A stretch of 64,000 bases of DNA from assembly GCF_032271945.1 (NCBI RefSeq), contig NZ_CP130319.1, positions 389,001 to 453,000 on the forward strand, written 5' to 3'. Shown piece after piece: positions 43,429 through 51,804 of the stretch. The DNA comes from Paenibacillus sp. MBLB1832 (GTDB lineage: Bacteria; Bacillota; Bacilli; Paenibacillales; NBRC-103111). The stretch's first letter is position 1. Each line of letters starts with the position of its first letter. Both the position numbers and the translations under genes were made by a program. The notes beneath the pieces are model-generated. The model was not told the DNA's origin. It worked only from the letters and a program-made list of their open reading frames with translations, and did not search any database.

Positions 43429-44919
43429 ATGGGGATTTATAGACGATTTCTACGCGATTTGTTGCGCAACTATATCATGGGCTCAGGCATTGCGGTGCTT
43501 GTAGTAGGCGGTGTCATCATTTCCACGACCTTGTCGATCTCGAATACGGAGCTGCTGCGGCTGTTCTTCATTATGACCTCATCCTTATGCATCATGATGC
43601 TGGCTGAATTTCTCGTATTTCGGCGGCATGTGAGGCCCATTCACAACATGATGGGGAAGGAAAAACCAGAGCTAGCGGCGATTCGTGCCGCCTACCTGCA
43701 AACGCACCGTTTTCCTGCGCTATCTGTTATGCGGATTATGGGGCCACATTTCCTGGGCTTATCGATCCCTGCCGTCATCATGGCTAGCATCGGCATTGCG
43801 CAAGGTTGGCTGGATTTGCCTGCTTTTTATATCGGCTTAGCGGGAATTGGCGCTATACTCGTTGCCAGCATGCATGCCTTGCTGGAGTTTTTCACGACGG
43901 CGCAAGCCATACGCCCGATGCTCGTTCATATCCGTGAGCTCGGTCAGCGGCTGTATGGCGAGGATGTTTCGCTCGATGGACGGGTGATCGTATCGATTCA
44001 GCGAAAATTTCAATTGAGCGCGTTTCTGATCGGCACGATGCCGCTCTTTCTATTCAGCTTGGCGACACAAATTCGCTTAAGCAACAGCGTCAGCTCCCCA
44101 GAACTGACCTTGGATTATTGGAAATGGGCAGCGATCATTTTGCTGCTGGGGGTAGGCTTCTCCTCGTTGGGGGCGCGCCTGCTCGCCAAAGATATTCAGC
44201 AGCCGATCGAAGATCTGCATCGCGTCATGAAGGAGGTGCAGTCCGGCGATTTGGGAGTTAGAGCCTCGGACTTATATTCGGATGAATTTTCCCGGCTAAT
44301 CGCAGGCTTTAACCACATGGTCAAGGGGCTCGATGCGCGTGAGAAAATGAATAATCTCCTCCTGCAGAGCTATTACGCGACCCTTGCCGCTGCGCTCGAT
44401 GCCCGTGATGCCTACACGGCAGGGCACTCGACGCGCGTCGCGAAATATTCGTTGATGATCGGGCGTGCCGTTAACCTAAGCGAGCAGGAGCTGGATTGGC
44501 TGAACAAGACAGCCTTGCTGCACGATATCGGCAAAATCGGCGTTCGCGATGCCGTGCTTTTGAAGGACGGCCGCTTAACCGACGAAGAGTTCGAGCAAAT
44601 TAAACGCCACCCCGATCTGGGGGAGTCGATTTTGAAGCAAATTGAGCCCGCCGAAGCGATGGCTCCGCTGCTTCCAGGCGTGCGCTCACATCATGAGCGC
44701 TACGATGGTCGTGGATATCCAGACGGCCTGAAAGGCGAGGATATTCCGGTTTTTGGCCGCATCATCGCGGTAGCGGATGCGTTCGATGCGATGACGTCCG
44801 ATCGTCCGTATCGGAAAGGGATGCCCGCCCGGAAGGCGATGGCTATTCTAGCAGAGGGGAAGGGGACCCAGTGGGATCCTCGTTTTATCCAAGGCTTCAT
44901 GGATGCATGGCGCGAGTAA
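43429..44919 (+). CDS. HAMP / HD-GYP c-di-GMP phosphodiesterase
   Basis: The protein has 496 residues. Six or so hydrophobic segments fill the first 260 residues. A HAMP domain (DIQQPIEDLHRVMKEVQSGD) follows, then HD-GYP from about 320: HSTRVAKYS, LLHDIGKIGV and HHERYDGRGYPDGLKG with the GYP triad. HD-GYP domains hydrolyse cyclic di-GMP. The input domain is an unusual multi-pass membrane region with no extracellular sensor I recognise. GGGGTGAAC lies before the ATG. Confidence 0.9.
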   Translation: MGIYRRFLRDLLRNYIMGSGIAVLVVGGVIISTTLSISNTELLRLFFIMTSSLCIMMLAEFLVFRRHVRPIHNMMGKEKPELAAIRAAYLQTHRFPALSVMRIMGPHFLGLSIPAVIMASIGIAQGWLDLPAFYIGLAGIGAILVASMHALLEFFTTAQAIRPMLVHIRELGQRLYGEDVSLDGRVIVSIQRKFQLSAFLIGTMPLFLFSLATQIRLSNSVSSPELTLDYWKWAAIILLLGVGFSSLGARLLAKDIQQPIEDLHRVMKEVQSGDLGVRASDLYSDEFSRLIAGFNHMVKGLDAREKMNNLLLQSYYATLAAALDARDAYTAGHSTRVAKYSLMIGRAVNLSEQELDWLNKTALLHDIGKIGVRDAVLLKDGRLTDEEFEQIKRHPDLGESILKQIEPAEAMAPLLPGVRSHHERYDGRGYPDGLKGEDIPVFGRIIAVADAFDAMTSDRPYRKGMPARKAMAILAEGKGTQWDPRFIQGFMDAWRE

Positions 44920-44955
44920 CCCATGCTATACTTAACGAAAAGGAGGCTGGATCCT

Positions 44956-45483
44956 ATGGATCAATTACGTTTTCCTATTGGCTTATTTGAACATGAAGGC
45001 GAAGTGTCCGCGTCACAGCTTGGGCAATGGATGGGGGATATTGCCTCAACGCCGAGCAGACTGCGTGCAGCCGTAGCGGGATTAACGGATGAGCAGCTGG
45101 ACACCCCCTACCGCCCAGGAGGCTGGACAGTTCGTCAGGTCGTGCATCACGTGGCAGACAGCCATATCAATAGCTATACGCGCTTTAAATTGGCGCTTAC
45201 GGAAGAGGGGCCCACGATTCGCCCGTATTATGAGGACCGTTGGGCAGAGCTGAGCGATGGCAAGTCCGCGCCTGTGGAGCTTTCGCTCACCTTGCTGGAC
45301 GCTCTCCACAGTCGCTGGATGATCCTATTGAATGAGATGCAGCCCGAGCAATTTGCTCGCGCTTTTGTGCATCCCGAGTCGGGGAATACCATTCGATTGG
45401 ATTGGAATGTGGGCAACTACGCGTGGCACGGCAGTCATCACATCGCTCATATCACGAGCTTAAAAGAACGCATGGGCTGGTAA
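44956..45483 (+). CDS. YfiT/BstA-type putative metal-dependent hydrolase
   Basis: The protein has 175 residues. It opens MDQLRFPIGLFEHEG and has GGWTVRQVVHHVADSHINSY and the C-terminal HGSHHIAHI with the DinB-type His ligands. This is the YfiT/BstA family of Firmicutes, related to bacillithiol S-transferases. AAGGAGG lies before the ATG at 44956; the earlier in-frame ATG at 44923 does not have one. Exact substrate unknown. Confidence 0.85.
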   Translation: MDQLRFPIGLFEHEGEVSASQLGQWMGDIASTPSRLRAAVAGLTDEQLDTPYRPGGWTVRQVVHHVADSHINSYTRFKLALTEEGPTIRPYYEDRWAELSDGKSAPVELSLTLLDALHSRWMILLNEMQPEQFARAFVHPESGNTIRLDWNVGNYAWHGSHHIAHITSLKERMGW

Positions 45484-45497
45484 GCTAGCCATGAATA

Positions 45498-45548
45498 AAG
45501 AACAGGCTGTACTAGAAGGGGATGAACCTTCTGGTACAGCCTGTTTAT
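45498..45548 (+). terminator. Terminator of the BstA-like gene
   Basis: AACAGGCTGTAC, AGAAGG and CCTTCT, GTACAGCCTGTT form a long hairpin. Confidence 0.8.
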
Positions 45549-45550
45549 GC

Positions 45551-45798
45551 TAGGGCACCGAATGGCGGCCCAAGCGATCCAATAAGAGTGGTCAACCACT
45601 CTTAATTCGCGTAATCAGTTAGTTGTGAGCGAAATAGCGGTGGTCAACCACCGCTAAAGTTACGCTAGGGCACCGAATGGCGGCCCAAGCGATCCAATAA
45701 GAGTGGTCAACCACTCTTAATTCGCGTAATCAGCTAGTTGTGAGCGAAATAGCAGTGGTCAACCACCGCTAAAGTTACGCTAGAGCGCATTGTCGGCT
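45551..45798. repeat. 115-bp tandem repeat with GTGGTCAACCAC hairpins
   Basis: Two near-identical copies start at 45551 and 45666 (TAGGGCACCGAATGGCGGCC); a diverged third start is at 45781 (TAGAGCGCAT), exactly 115 bp on. Each copy contains two palindromes with the same core: AAGAGTGGTCAACCACTCTT (45584-45603, 45699-45718) and AGCGGTGGTCAACCACCGCT (45636-45655; 45751-45770 with one mismatch). No frame or known element is seen. Confidence 0.85.
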
Positions 45799-45839
45799 CA
45801 AGCTAGCAGTGAAGTGCAGTCAGCCGTGGCCTCCCCACT

Positions 45840-47174
45840 TCACTGCCCCGCCTCCAACCCCGCGGTGCGTGCATCCGCGCCGTCGCTCGCGATAAACGGG
45901 CCCAACTTCGTGGGCAAGTAGCGGTCGACTTTGTCGATCCACTCCTGCACGTAGTGGTCCGTTGCCCACTGCGCCATGACGAGCTGCTCGCCAGGCTGCA
46001 AATCGAGAACCAGCTGAGGGACGCTGCCAGGCGCCTGTCCGTAGGAATAGAACTTCAGCTGGCCAGCTTCGAAGATGACGAGCATATCATTCAGCGGCGA
46101 GGTTAGCGCATCCGTAGCATGCGGCCACGAGGCTTTAATGTCAGTCCAGGAGTAGATCAGGTCATCGTGGTTGACGACTTTGTCAGGCAGCTCGCGCGGA
46201 AAGTCATGCAGCGTATAGTAGTCAGGTCTTGCTGCGCCCTGCTTCGCAGTTTCGGCGACTTTGCCGACCCACTTGCCTGGCGCCCGCTGAACGGTCCAGC
46301 TCTGCCCCGAAATCTCCCCGTTCATCGGATCGCCGATACGACCTGCCAGTGGAGTAAGCTCGGCGCTCAAGCTGACGCCATAGACGTCCATCAAGGACAC
46401 GTGATTCTTGTCCAATGGCTTTTTGTAAAAAGCCATCGTCCGCGCCTCCTTTAATTGTGGCAGCGTCCGCGTCCAGATTCGATTGGCTTGGTAAGGGGCA
46501 TTACCGTTCCAAGCTTCTTCCGATTCTGCGATGGACAAGTATTGGTTGCCTGCAAACAACAGCGTTTCAACGCGATTGAACGCTTGATCCGCTGGCTCAA
46601 GGAATCGCTCGCTTTTCATGGATTGATCCGCCAAATGCACAGATAAATAATGGGACTCGCCTTTGCTTGATGTACGGGTCAGCGAGTCGATTTTCCAGAA
46701 ATTTTGCTTATAAGGCATCAGGATACCTGTGCCTTCGGATGTCTTCTGCAATTGTCCGCGGACAGGTGCAATGAGCATCGTCCGGTACGTGCTGTACCGA
46801 AGCGGTGCCAGCTTCTGATTGGCTCCGCCAGAGGCAGGCTCATGCTCCGTTCGCAAACCAATCAACAACGCGGTGTTGATGGGAGCAGGCGGTGGGACGG
46901 CAGCGGCTTCTGCCGCAAGCTGCGCACTTTCCAGTGCAGCGGCTTCGCTCTGGGTATGGAGCGTATGCCAAGGAAAGAACCAGATCAGCGCCAAGGTAGC
47001 GCCGAACCCTGCGAAGATCAGGAGGGGTTTCACCTTGGAGCGGGTTCGTTCCTTCTGACGAATGGCTTCTTCAATGTCATGGCGGAGCTTGGGGGTAAAC
47101 CCCTGCTGCTGCAGGGGACCTTCCTCCAGCTCTTTGCGCAGGTCATCAGGATTTGGCGTGTTCAAGCGCTTCAC
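45840..47174 (-). CDS. Membrane protein paired with an ECF sigma factor (putative anti-sigma)
   Basis: The protein has 444 residues. The cytoplasmic N-terminus of about 45 residues (DDLRKELEEGPLQQQGFTPK, LRHDIEEAIRQKERTRSKVK) precedes a single helix (PLLIFAGFGATLALIWFF). A large exported domain of about 370 residues without a recognised fold follows. The gene overlaps the ECF sigma gene by 29 bp, as anti-sigma genes usually do. No zinc-type H-x3-C-x2-C motif is present. The most likely role is a membrane-bound regulator of the sigma factor, inferred from position and topology. Confidence 0.7.
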   Translation of the reverse strand: MKRLNTPNPDDLRKELEEGPLQQQGFTPKLRHDIEEAIRQKERTRSKVKPLLIFAGFGATLALIWFFPWHTLHTQSEAAALESAQLAAEAAAVPPPAPINTALLIGLRTEHEPASGGANQKLAPLRYSTYRTMLIAPVRGQLQKTSEGTGILMPYKQNFWKIDSLTRTSSKGESHYLSVHLADQSMKSERFLEPADQAFNRVETLLFAGNQYLSIAESEEAWNGNAPYQANRIWTRTLPQLKEARTMAFYKKPLDKNHVSLMDVYGVSLSAELTPLAGRIGDPMNGEISGQSWTVQRAPGKWVGKVAETAKQGAARPDYYTLHDFPRELPDKVVNHDDLIYSWTDIKASWPHATDALTSPLNDMLVIFEAGQLKFYSYGQAPGSVPQLVLDLQPGEQLVMAQWATDHYVQEWIDKVDRYLPTKLGPFIASDGADARTAGLEAGQ

Positions 47175-47718
47175 GCTCCTTCAGACTTAGAACCTTAAGT
47201 CTGGCGTGGTGAAGCCGTGATTTGACCGTACCTTCGGAGATCGCCAGAATGGCGGCCATTTCCTTCGTGGTCATTTGATAATGCGCATGCAGAATGAGAA
47301 TTTCTCTATATTTTGCAGGCAAAGAGAGAACCTTTTGCCAGATTTCACTTTTATACAAGTTTTCCACAGCTTCCGCCTCGGCAGAATGGGACGTTCCCCC
47401 AGATTGAACGAAGCCAACCAGGGTGACCTTGCGCCAAAATGCTTTACGCAAATAATCGTAGGCGGTGTTGCGGGTAATGGTGAGCAACCAGGTCTTAACC
47501 GCTGCTTCGCCACGGAAGGAAGTCAGGTTGCGATATACTTTTAAGAAAGCATCTTGTGCGATGTCATCAGCTGTATCTTTGTTGCGGCAAATGCTGTAGG
47601 CATAATTCCACACATCGTTGCCGTACGTTTCCATTAGATTACGTAGGATCGTCTTCTGATCCGTTGTTTCTGCTATGTACTTCAAATAATCAAAAACATG
47701 GACTCCCGTCGTTTCCAA
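47146..47718 (-). CDS. ECF-family RNA polymerase sigma factor, TTG start
   Basis: The protein has about 190 residues. Region 2 reads WNYAYSICRNKDTADDIAQD with AFLKVYRNLTSFRGEAAVKT and WLLTITRNTAYDYLRK; region 4 reads LPAKYREILILHAHYQMTTK with EMAAILAISEGTVKSRLHHA. This is the SigV/SigW-like ECF pattern. The TTG at 47718 lies 5 nt after GAGGTGA, and the promoter lies only about 20 nt upstream, which rules out longer N-termini. It very probably drives its own promoter, because that promoter is the ECF type. Confidence 0.9.
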   Translation of the reverse strand: METTGVHVFDYLKYIAETTDQKTILRNLMETYGNDVWNYAYSICRNKDTADDIAQDAFLKVYRNLTSFRGEAAVKTWLLTITRNTAYDYLRKAFWRKVTLVGFVQSGGTSHSAEAEAVENLYKSEIWQKVLSLPAKYREILILHAHYQMTTKEMAAILAISEGTVKSRLHHARLKVLSLKEREALEHAKS

Positions 47719-47739
47719 TTCTCTCACCTCTTCTATATA

Positions 47740-47764
47740 GACGCTTAATGCTCAGAAAAGTTTA
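47740..47764 (-). promoter_or_regulatory. ECF-type autoregulatory promoter
   Basis: On the minus strand TAAAC (47764-47760), 16 nt, CGTC (47743-47740) then TATATAG. The spacing and the CGTCTATA box match the flotillin operon promoter at 41217. Confidence 0.7.
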
Positions 47765-47947
47765 CCTTCCACGAAAAAACTTTTCATACAGTATTCGTAA
47801 GCTGCGCTCCCTTTCAGACCCGCCTCTCCTGGGTGAAGTTGGGCAATAAATTAGGTTGATCTAGGCAGGAAATCGCTGTGTAACTAGAGAATCTTAGAAT
47901 AGCGAGCAAGGAATGAAGGACAGCATCCTTCGGAGAGGAAGAACATC

Positions 47948-48388
47948 ATGAACTTCGTTGAGCATGTAGTGGATCATCTGCGATCCGGCGTCATAAACAA
48001 TTACCCGCAGCCGATTGCCTTGAACTTAGGTTTAGTGTATACCGTGAAGCTTGAGGACAAAAAGACGAACTTATTTTGGCTTCCTTTTGAATATACAGGA
48101 CTAGCTTATATCGATTTGGGGATGCAGGTGAATGTACACCCTTACTATCGAGGCACGATTATTGAGGAACTGGAGCTTTCGCGAGGCACCGATCTGTACA
48201 AGCCGCAAACAGAGGAAGCGTTCACCAAGGCGCTTTACACGAAAGGTTATGAGCTGCATCTGTTACTTCAGGAAGAGAGATACCAATATTTACAGGGAAG
48301 CGCTCCCGATTATTTAGCGAAAATGATGTACATCGTCGACTGGCTTCGTTACTATAACTCGGCTAAGACGGTAGGTCATAACCGATAA
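47948..48388 (+). CDS. Conserved-looking hypothetical protein
   Basis: The protein has 146 residues. An N-terminal amphipathic helix (MNFVEHVVDHLRSGVI) precedes a mixed region (YTVKLEDKKTNLFWLPFEYT) and a helical end (YLAKMMYIVDWLRYYNS). There is no signal peptide or known motif. GAGAGGAAG lies upstream, and a good terminator follows, so it is a real single gene. Function unknown. Confidence 0.65.
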   Translation: MNFVEHVVDHLRSGVINNYPQPIALNLGLVYTVKLEDKKTNLFWLPFEYTGLAYIDLGMQVNVHPYYRGTIIEELELSRGTDLYKPQTEEAFTKALYTKGYELHLLLQEERYQYLQGSAPDYLAKMMYIVDWLRYYNSAKTVGHNR

Positions 48389-48412
48389 ACGTGCATATCG
48401 TGTCGAAATATG

Positions 48413-48440
48413 GACTCTGCCTGAGGCAGGGTCTTTATTT
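48413..48440 (+). terminator. Terminator of the hypothetical gene
   Basis: GACTCTGCC, TGA, GGCAGGGTC followed by TTTATTTG. Confidence 0.85.
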
Positions 48441-48585
48441 GTATGACTATAGTCCTGCCGGTGATGGAACAAGCTCTTTTTCGTATTGGGCTTTTCAGCA
48501 TGTTCTCAAAGAGTAGTAGAAAGATTATCCTATAGGATGGCAGCAAAAAATGCCGAAAATTTGGGGAGAAGCGGAGATTATGACG

Positions 48586-49821
48586 ATGAGACGATGGCAG
48601 AAGTGGCTGATGATCCTAACGATCGGTTGCCTACTTACGATAGGTACGGTACAACTTACCAACGACGCGAGAGCGTTAGGCTTCAAGGATGTTCACGGTC
48701 ACTGGGCGGAGCAGACGATTGGACAGATGATGGATCAAGGATTGCTGGATGGATTCCCTGATGAAACGTTCCGTCCCGATGAGAAAGTAACGGCAGATCA
48801 ATTCGTGAAAATTGTGCTGCTAGCGTATACGGACAAGTTCCCGAACGGGGAACGGAAATGGAAAGGCAGCTTTGTACAAGCGCTAAGTGCGAGCAATCAA
48901 AATATTTTGGGTCAGGATTACCGCGATTTCACGTTCAAGCCAAGTACGACGGGATACTGGGCGAAGCCCTACCTGGATCTGGCAAGTGATCTTCATTTTA
49001 TAAGTAAAGGACAATTCTCGGATTACAAAGCTGCGTTAAAGCGCGAAGATGTAGCGGAGATTTTGTACTATTTGATGAAGGAAACCGAGTATCTGGAAGA
49101 TGAAACGTATAGTCTTGGGGCGGCGGCACACTTTGGTGACTTGCAGAGCGCAACGAGCAGGGGGCAAAAGTTCATTGGCGAAGCCGTGGCCAAAGGTCTC
49201 ATGGAGGGTTATCCGAACGGATATTTTGGCGTTGGCCAATATGTGACTCGGGCAGAGGCACTGGAAATTATTTCTAGGTTGCAGAACAAAGCGAAGCGTA
49301 TTGTTGTTAAAAACGAGAATGGGACGTTGTTGAAGGTGGTGCCTACGAAAGACGGCAGCTACAAGAAGATTGTGTTTCCTGATCAACGAATGCTAGATGC
49401 ATACGGTGTGATGGAGTCAGCAGGTAAGCTGCGCGGAACGAACTATGATCTAGAAGAAACAACGCTGCGTTTATTCAAAGATGCTGCGGCCAAAGCGCTA
49501 GCGAAGAACGGCGCTACAGCGGAGGCTCGCAACAGCAACGAGGTTTCCCTTTGGCTGGACCCGCAGTTCGCCACCTATGGTGTGACGGTTCGACTTGAAG
49601 ATGGCGCACTCGCGCGCAATACGGAGAGCATTCGGACATTTACGGACTTCCTGTTCGGGTATGACGCAGATATTTTCAACCGTTTGTTCACGGATGCTTG
49701 CAATCGTGCGGCAGCGAAAGGTGTTCTTGAAACGACAACGACATCCATTGGTTCCTATTCGGTAGAAACGCGCCTGGAGTGGGATGGGAAAACGATCATT
49801 TTCTCGATCATCCACACCTAA
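48586..49821 (+). CDS. Secreted SLH-domain protein
   Basis: The protein has 411 residues. The start ATG at 48586 has GCGGAG nine nt upstream. A signal peptide of about 30 residues (WLMILTIGCLLTIGTVQL) precedes SLH repeats at about residues 32-80 (FKDVHGHWAEQTIGQMMDQG, FRPDEKVTADQFVKIVLLAY), 120-170, and 185-235 (FIGEAVAKGLMEGYPNGYFG, VTRAEALEIISRL). The C-terminal 165 residues form an extra domain of unknown fold ending WDGKTIIFSIIHT. It would bind the secondary cell-wall polymer through SLH. Biological role unknown. Confidence 0.88.
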   Translation: MRRWQKWLMILTIGCLLTIGTVQLTNDARALGFKDVHGHWAEQTIGQMMDQGLLDGFPDETFRPDEKVTADQFVKIVLLAYTDKFPNGERKWKGSFVQALSASNQNILGQDYRDFTFKPSTTGYWAKPYLDLASDLHFISKGQFSDYKAALKREDVAEILYYLMKETEYLEDETYSLGAAAHFGDLQSATSRGQKFIGEAVAKGLMEGYPNGYFGVGQYVTRAEALEIISRLQNKAKRIVVKNENGTLLKVVPTKDGSYKKIVFPDQRMLDAYGVMESAGKLRGTNYDLEETTLRLFKDAAAKALAKNGATAEARNSNEVSLWLDPQFATYGVTVRLEDGALARNTESIRTFTDFLFGYDADIFNRLFTDACNRAAAKGVLETTTTSIGSYSVETRLEWDGKTIIFSIIHT

Positions 49822-49837
49822 AATAAAAGTATAGATG

Positions 49838-49931
49838 CTGTACATACAAGTGAATATACAATCCGCGTTTCCGCCAAATTATCTAGCTAACATGTACGTA
49901 CAAGTGTATAATGTGAGTAACACGTACATTT
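49838..49931. promoter_or_regulatory. AraR-like boxes and -10 of araD
   Basis: Three TGTACGTACAA-type sites: TGTACATACAAGTG (49839-49852), CATGTACGTACAAGT (49891-49905) and ACACGTACATTT (49920-49931). They flank a TATAAT at 49907-49912. The middle box matches the AraR consensus best. Confidence 0.7.
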
Positions 49932-49953
49932 TTGCGGAAGGTGTGGAACTCTA

Positions 49954-50643
49954 ATGTTAGATCACTTGAGACAGCAAGTTTTGGAAGCAAATTTGGATTT
50001 ACCGAAATATCGACTGGTGACGTTTACTTGGGGGAATGTCAGCGGGATTGACCGTGAGCAAGGACTGGTTGTCATTAAGCCAAGCGGTGTGCCGTACGAG
50101 GAGTTGAAAGCGGAGGATCTTGTCGTTGTGGATCTGGAAGGTCGTATTGTCGAGGGCCGTTTGAAGCCCTCCTCTGATACGCCGACACATCTCGCGCTGT
50201 ACCGGGCTTTCCCGACTATTGGCGGCATCGTGCATACCCATTCGCCATGGGCGACGAGCTGGGCGCAGGCAGGACGAGGGATTCCAGCGTTAGGGACGAC
50301 GCATGCCGACTATTTCTACGGGGAAGTTCCTTGTACAAGATTGATGACGGAAGCGGAAATCCAAGGCGCCTATGAACTGGAGACAGGCAATGTCATCATT
50401 GAAACGTTCCGCGAGCTGGATCCAGCGATGGTTCCGAGCGTGCTAGTGAACTGCCACGCGCCGTTCAGCTGGGGCAAGGACCCGCACAATGCGGTGCATA
50501 ACGCAGTTGTCCTGGAAGAGGTTGCGAAGATCGCTTATCGTACGTACAACCTTAACCCTGAGATTCAGCCGATGGACCAAACGCTGCTGGATCGGCACTT
50601 CCTAAGAAAACACGGCGCTAACGCGTATTACGGGCAAAAGTAA
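49954..50643 (+). CDS. araD: L-ribulose-5-phosphate 4-epimerase
   Basis: The protein has 229 residues. Class II aldolase/epimerase blocks: [46 protein letters not shown] with the zinc His pair, [14 protein letters not shown] and a third zinc His in [10 protein letters not shown]. It isomerises L-ribulose 5-phosphate to D-xylulose 5-phosphate, linking arabinose to the pentose phosphate pathway. No araA or araB is adjacent. AraR-like boxes precede it. Confidence 0.95.
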   Translation: MLDHLRQQVLEANLDLPKYRLVTFTWGNVSGIDREQGLVVIKPSGVPYEELKAEDLVVVDLEGRIVEGRLKPSSDTPTHLALYRAFPTIGGIVHTHSPWATSWAQAGRGIPALGTTHADYFYGEVPCTRLMTEAEIQGAYELETGNVIIETFRELDPAMVPSVLVNCHAPFSWGKDPHNAVHNAVVLEEVAKIAYRTYNLNPEIQPMDQTLLDRHFLRKHGANAYYGQK

Positions 50644-50649
50644 AAAATG

Positions 50650-50682
50650 AGGCAGTCAGCTATTTCAGCTGGCTGCCTTTTC
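50650..50682 (+). terminator. Terminator of araD
   Basis: AGGCAGTCAGCT, ATTTC, AGCTGGCTGCCT, TTT. Confidence 0.9.
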
Positions 50683-50756
50683 GATTGAGCGATTTTGGCA
50701 GGGAAGCCGTTCATTTGGTATGATAGGGGCAGACAGAAGAGAAGAGGATGATGACC

Positions 50757-51248
50757 ATGTTTGCCAAGTCGGATTATAGCGGAACGAGAGAAGAACAATA
50801 TTCCTTGCTCATTGGGCAAGTCGAAGCTTTGATACACGATGAACCGAATCGGATCGCCAATTTAGCGAATGCAGCTGCACTGTTGGGGCAATTCCTGACG
50901 GATGTGAATTGGGTAGGATTTTATGTGGTCGATACGCTGAAAGAGAAGAAGGAGCTTGTGCTGGGGCCTTTCCAAGGGCTGCCGGCTTGCGTGCGAATCC
51001 CTTTCGGCAAAGGGGTGTGCGGGACGTCGGCTGAGCGCAGGGAAACAGTGCTTGTTCCTGATGTTCATGCATTCCCAGGGCATATCGCCTGCGACGCGGC
51101 TTCGCAATCCGAGATTGTGATCCCGATCGTGGCGGGTGACGAGTTGATCGGCGTGCTGGATATCGACAGCCCTCGGCTGAACCGATTCGACCACATCGAT
51201 CAAGCCTACTTGGAGCAGTTCGTGCAGAAGCTTGCTGCCGTGATGTAA
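50757..51248 (+). CDS. Free methionine-(R)-sulfoxide reductase (GAF domain)
   Basis: The protein has 163 residues forming one GAF domain of the fRMsr/YtsP family: LGQFLTDVNWVGFYVVD, LVLGPFQGLPACVRIPFGKG, VCGTSAERRETVLVPDVHAF and HIACDAASQSEIVIPI. The three conserved cysteines that form the catalytic disulfide are present. It reduces free L-methionine-(R)-S-oxide. The ATG at 50757 lies 9 nt after AGAGG; two earlier ATGs overlap that site. Confidence 0.92.
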   Translation: MFAKSDYSGTREEQYSLLIGQVEALIHDEPNRIANLANAAALLGQFLTDVNWVGFYVVDTLKEKKELVLGPFQGLPACVRIPFGKGVCGTSAERRETVLVPDVHAFPGHIACDAASQSEIVIPIVAGDELIGVLDIDSPRLNRFDHIDQAYLEQFVQKLAAVM

Positions 51249-51280
51249 AAATGTAGGCGTTAATCGATCGGTCTTGACGT

Positions 51281-51320
51281 GTTCGTCCTCGCCGTTAGTG
51301 CCCGATATAGGGGGCCTTAA
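51281..51320 (-). repeat. Copy of the TTAAGGCCCC / TAACGGCG dispersed element
   Basis: On the minus strand TTAAGGCCCC, then TCGGGCACTAACGGCGAGG and ACGAACAC. It matches 57341-57380 closely. Confidence 0.6.
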
Positions 51321-51344
51321 TGGGCGGCGATTCCTCCGCCATAC

Positions 51345-51391
51345 AAAAAGGATACGCCCATTGCTTCTAAGCAACGGGCGTATCCTTTTTG
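51345..51391. terminator. Bidirectional terminator
   Basis: AAAAAGGATACGCCC, TTGCT, TCTA, AGCAA, GGGCGTATCCTTTTT. It serves the reductase gene and the convergent regulator gene. Confidence 0.93.
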
Positions 51392-51394
51392 TGT

Positions 51395-51679
51395 TCATTT
51401 CACCATCGATGTGTCATTGCTAATGATAGCGGATAACAGCTTGCGCATGGAACGAGTTCCGACTTTATCCATGATTTTCTCGATGTGTACCTTCACGGTT
51501 TTTTCACTAATGATGCAATAATCGGCGATTTCTTTATTACTGTAACCGCGAAGAGCGATAAGTCCGACAATCTCGGCCTCGCGATTCGTGAGAACGTATC
51601 TGGACGCAAAGTTTCTGATGATAGAAGGCAATTTAGTAGGCTGGAAGGTGTTCATAAGGTTTTCATGTACAGGGGGCAT
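51395..51679 (-). CDS. Short LuxR/GerE-type regulator
   Basis: The protein has 94 residues. A GerE/LuxR helix-turn-helix fills residues 30-90: LTNREAEIVGLIALRGYSNK, EIADYCIISEKTVKVHIEKI. There is no receiver domain. Such short proteins resemble GerE, a late mother-cell regulator, but size and sequence also fit other single-domain LuxR regulators. A GAGGTC site lies about 10 nt before the ATG. Target genes are unknown. Confidence 0.8.
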   Translation of the reverse strand: MPPVHENLMNTFQPTKLPSIIRNFASRYVLTNREAEIVGLIALRGYSNKEIADYCIISEKTVKVHIEKIMDKVGTRSMRKLLSAIISNDTSMVK

Positions 51680-51804
51680 TCTGCTACGACCTCAATATCT
51701 CTAAAAATAAAGAACATACCCTTTATTGTACCAGAATTTATGCAGCGGACATGAACAGAGCGTGTCGAATTTCCAAATTTTCAAAATGTTGAACGTATTC
51801 TCCA

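Noticed and set aside
45551-45798. CRISPR array
   Set aside because: Only two full 115-bp units that are identical throughout, with no variable spacers of constant length.
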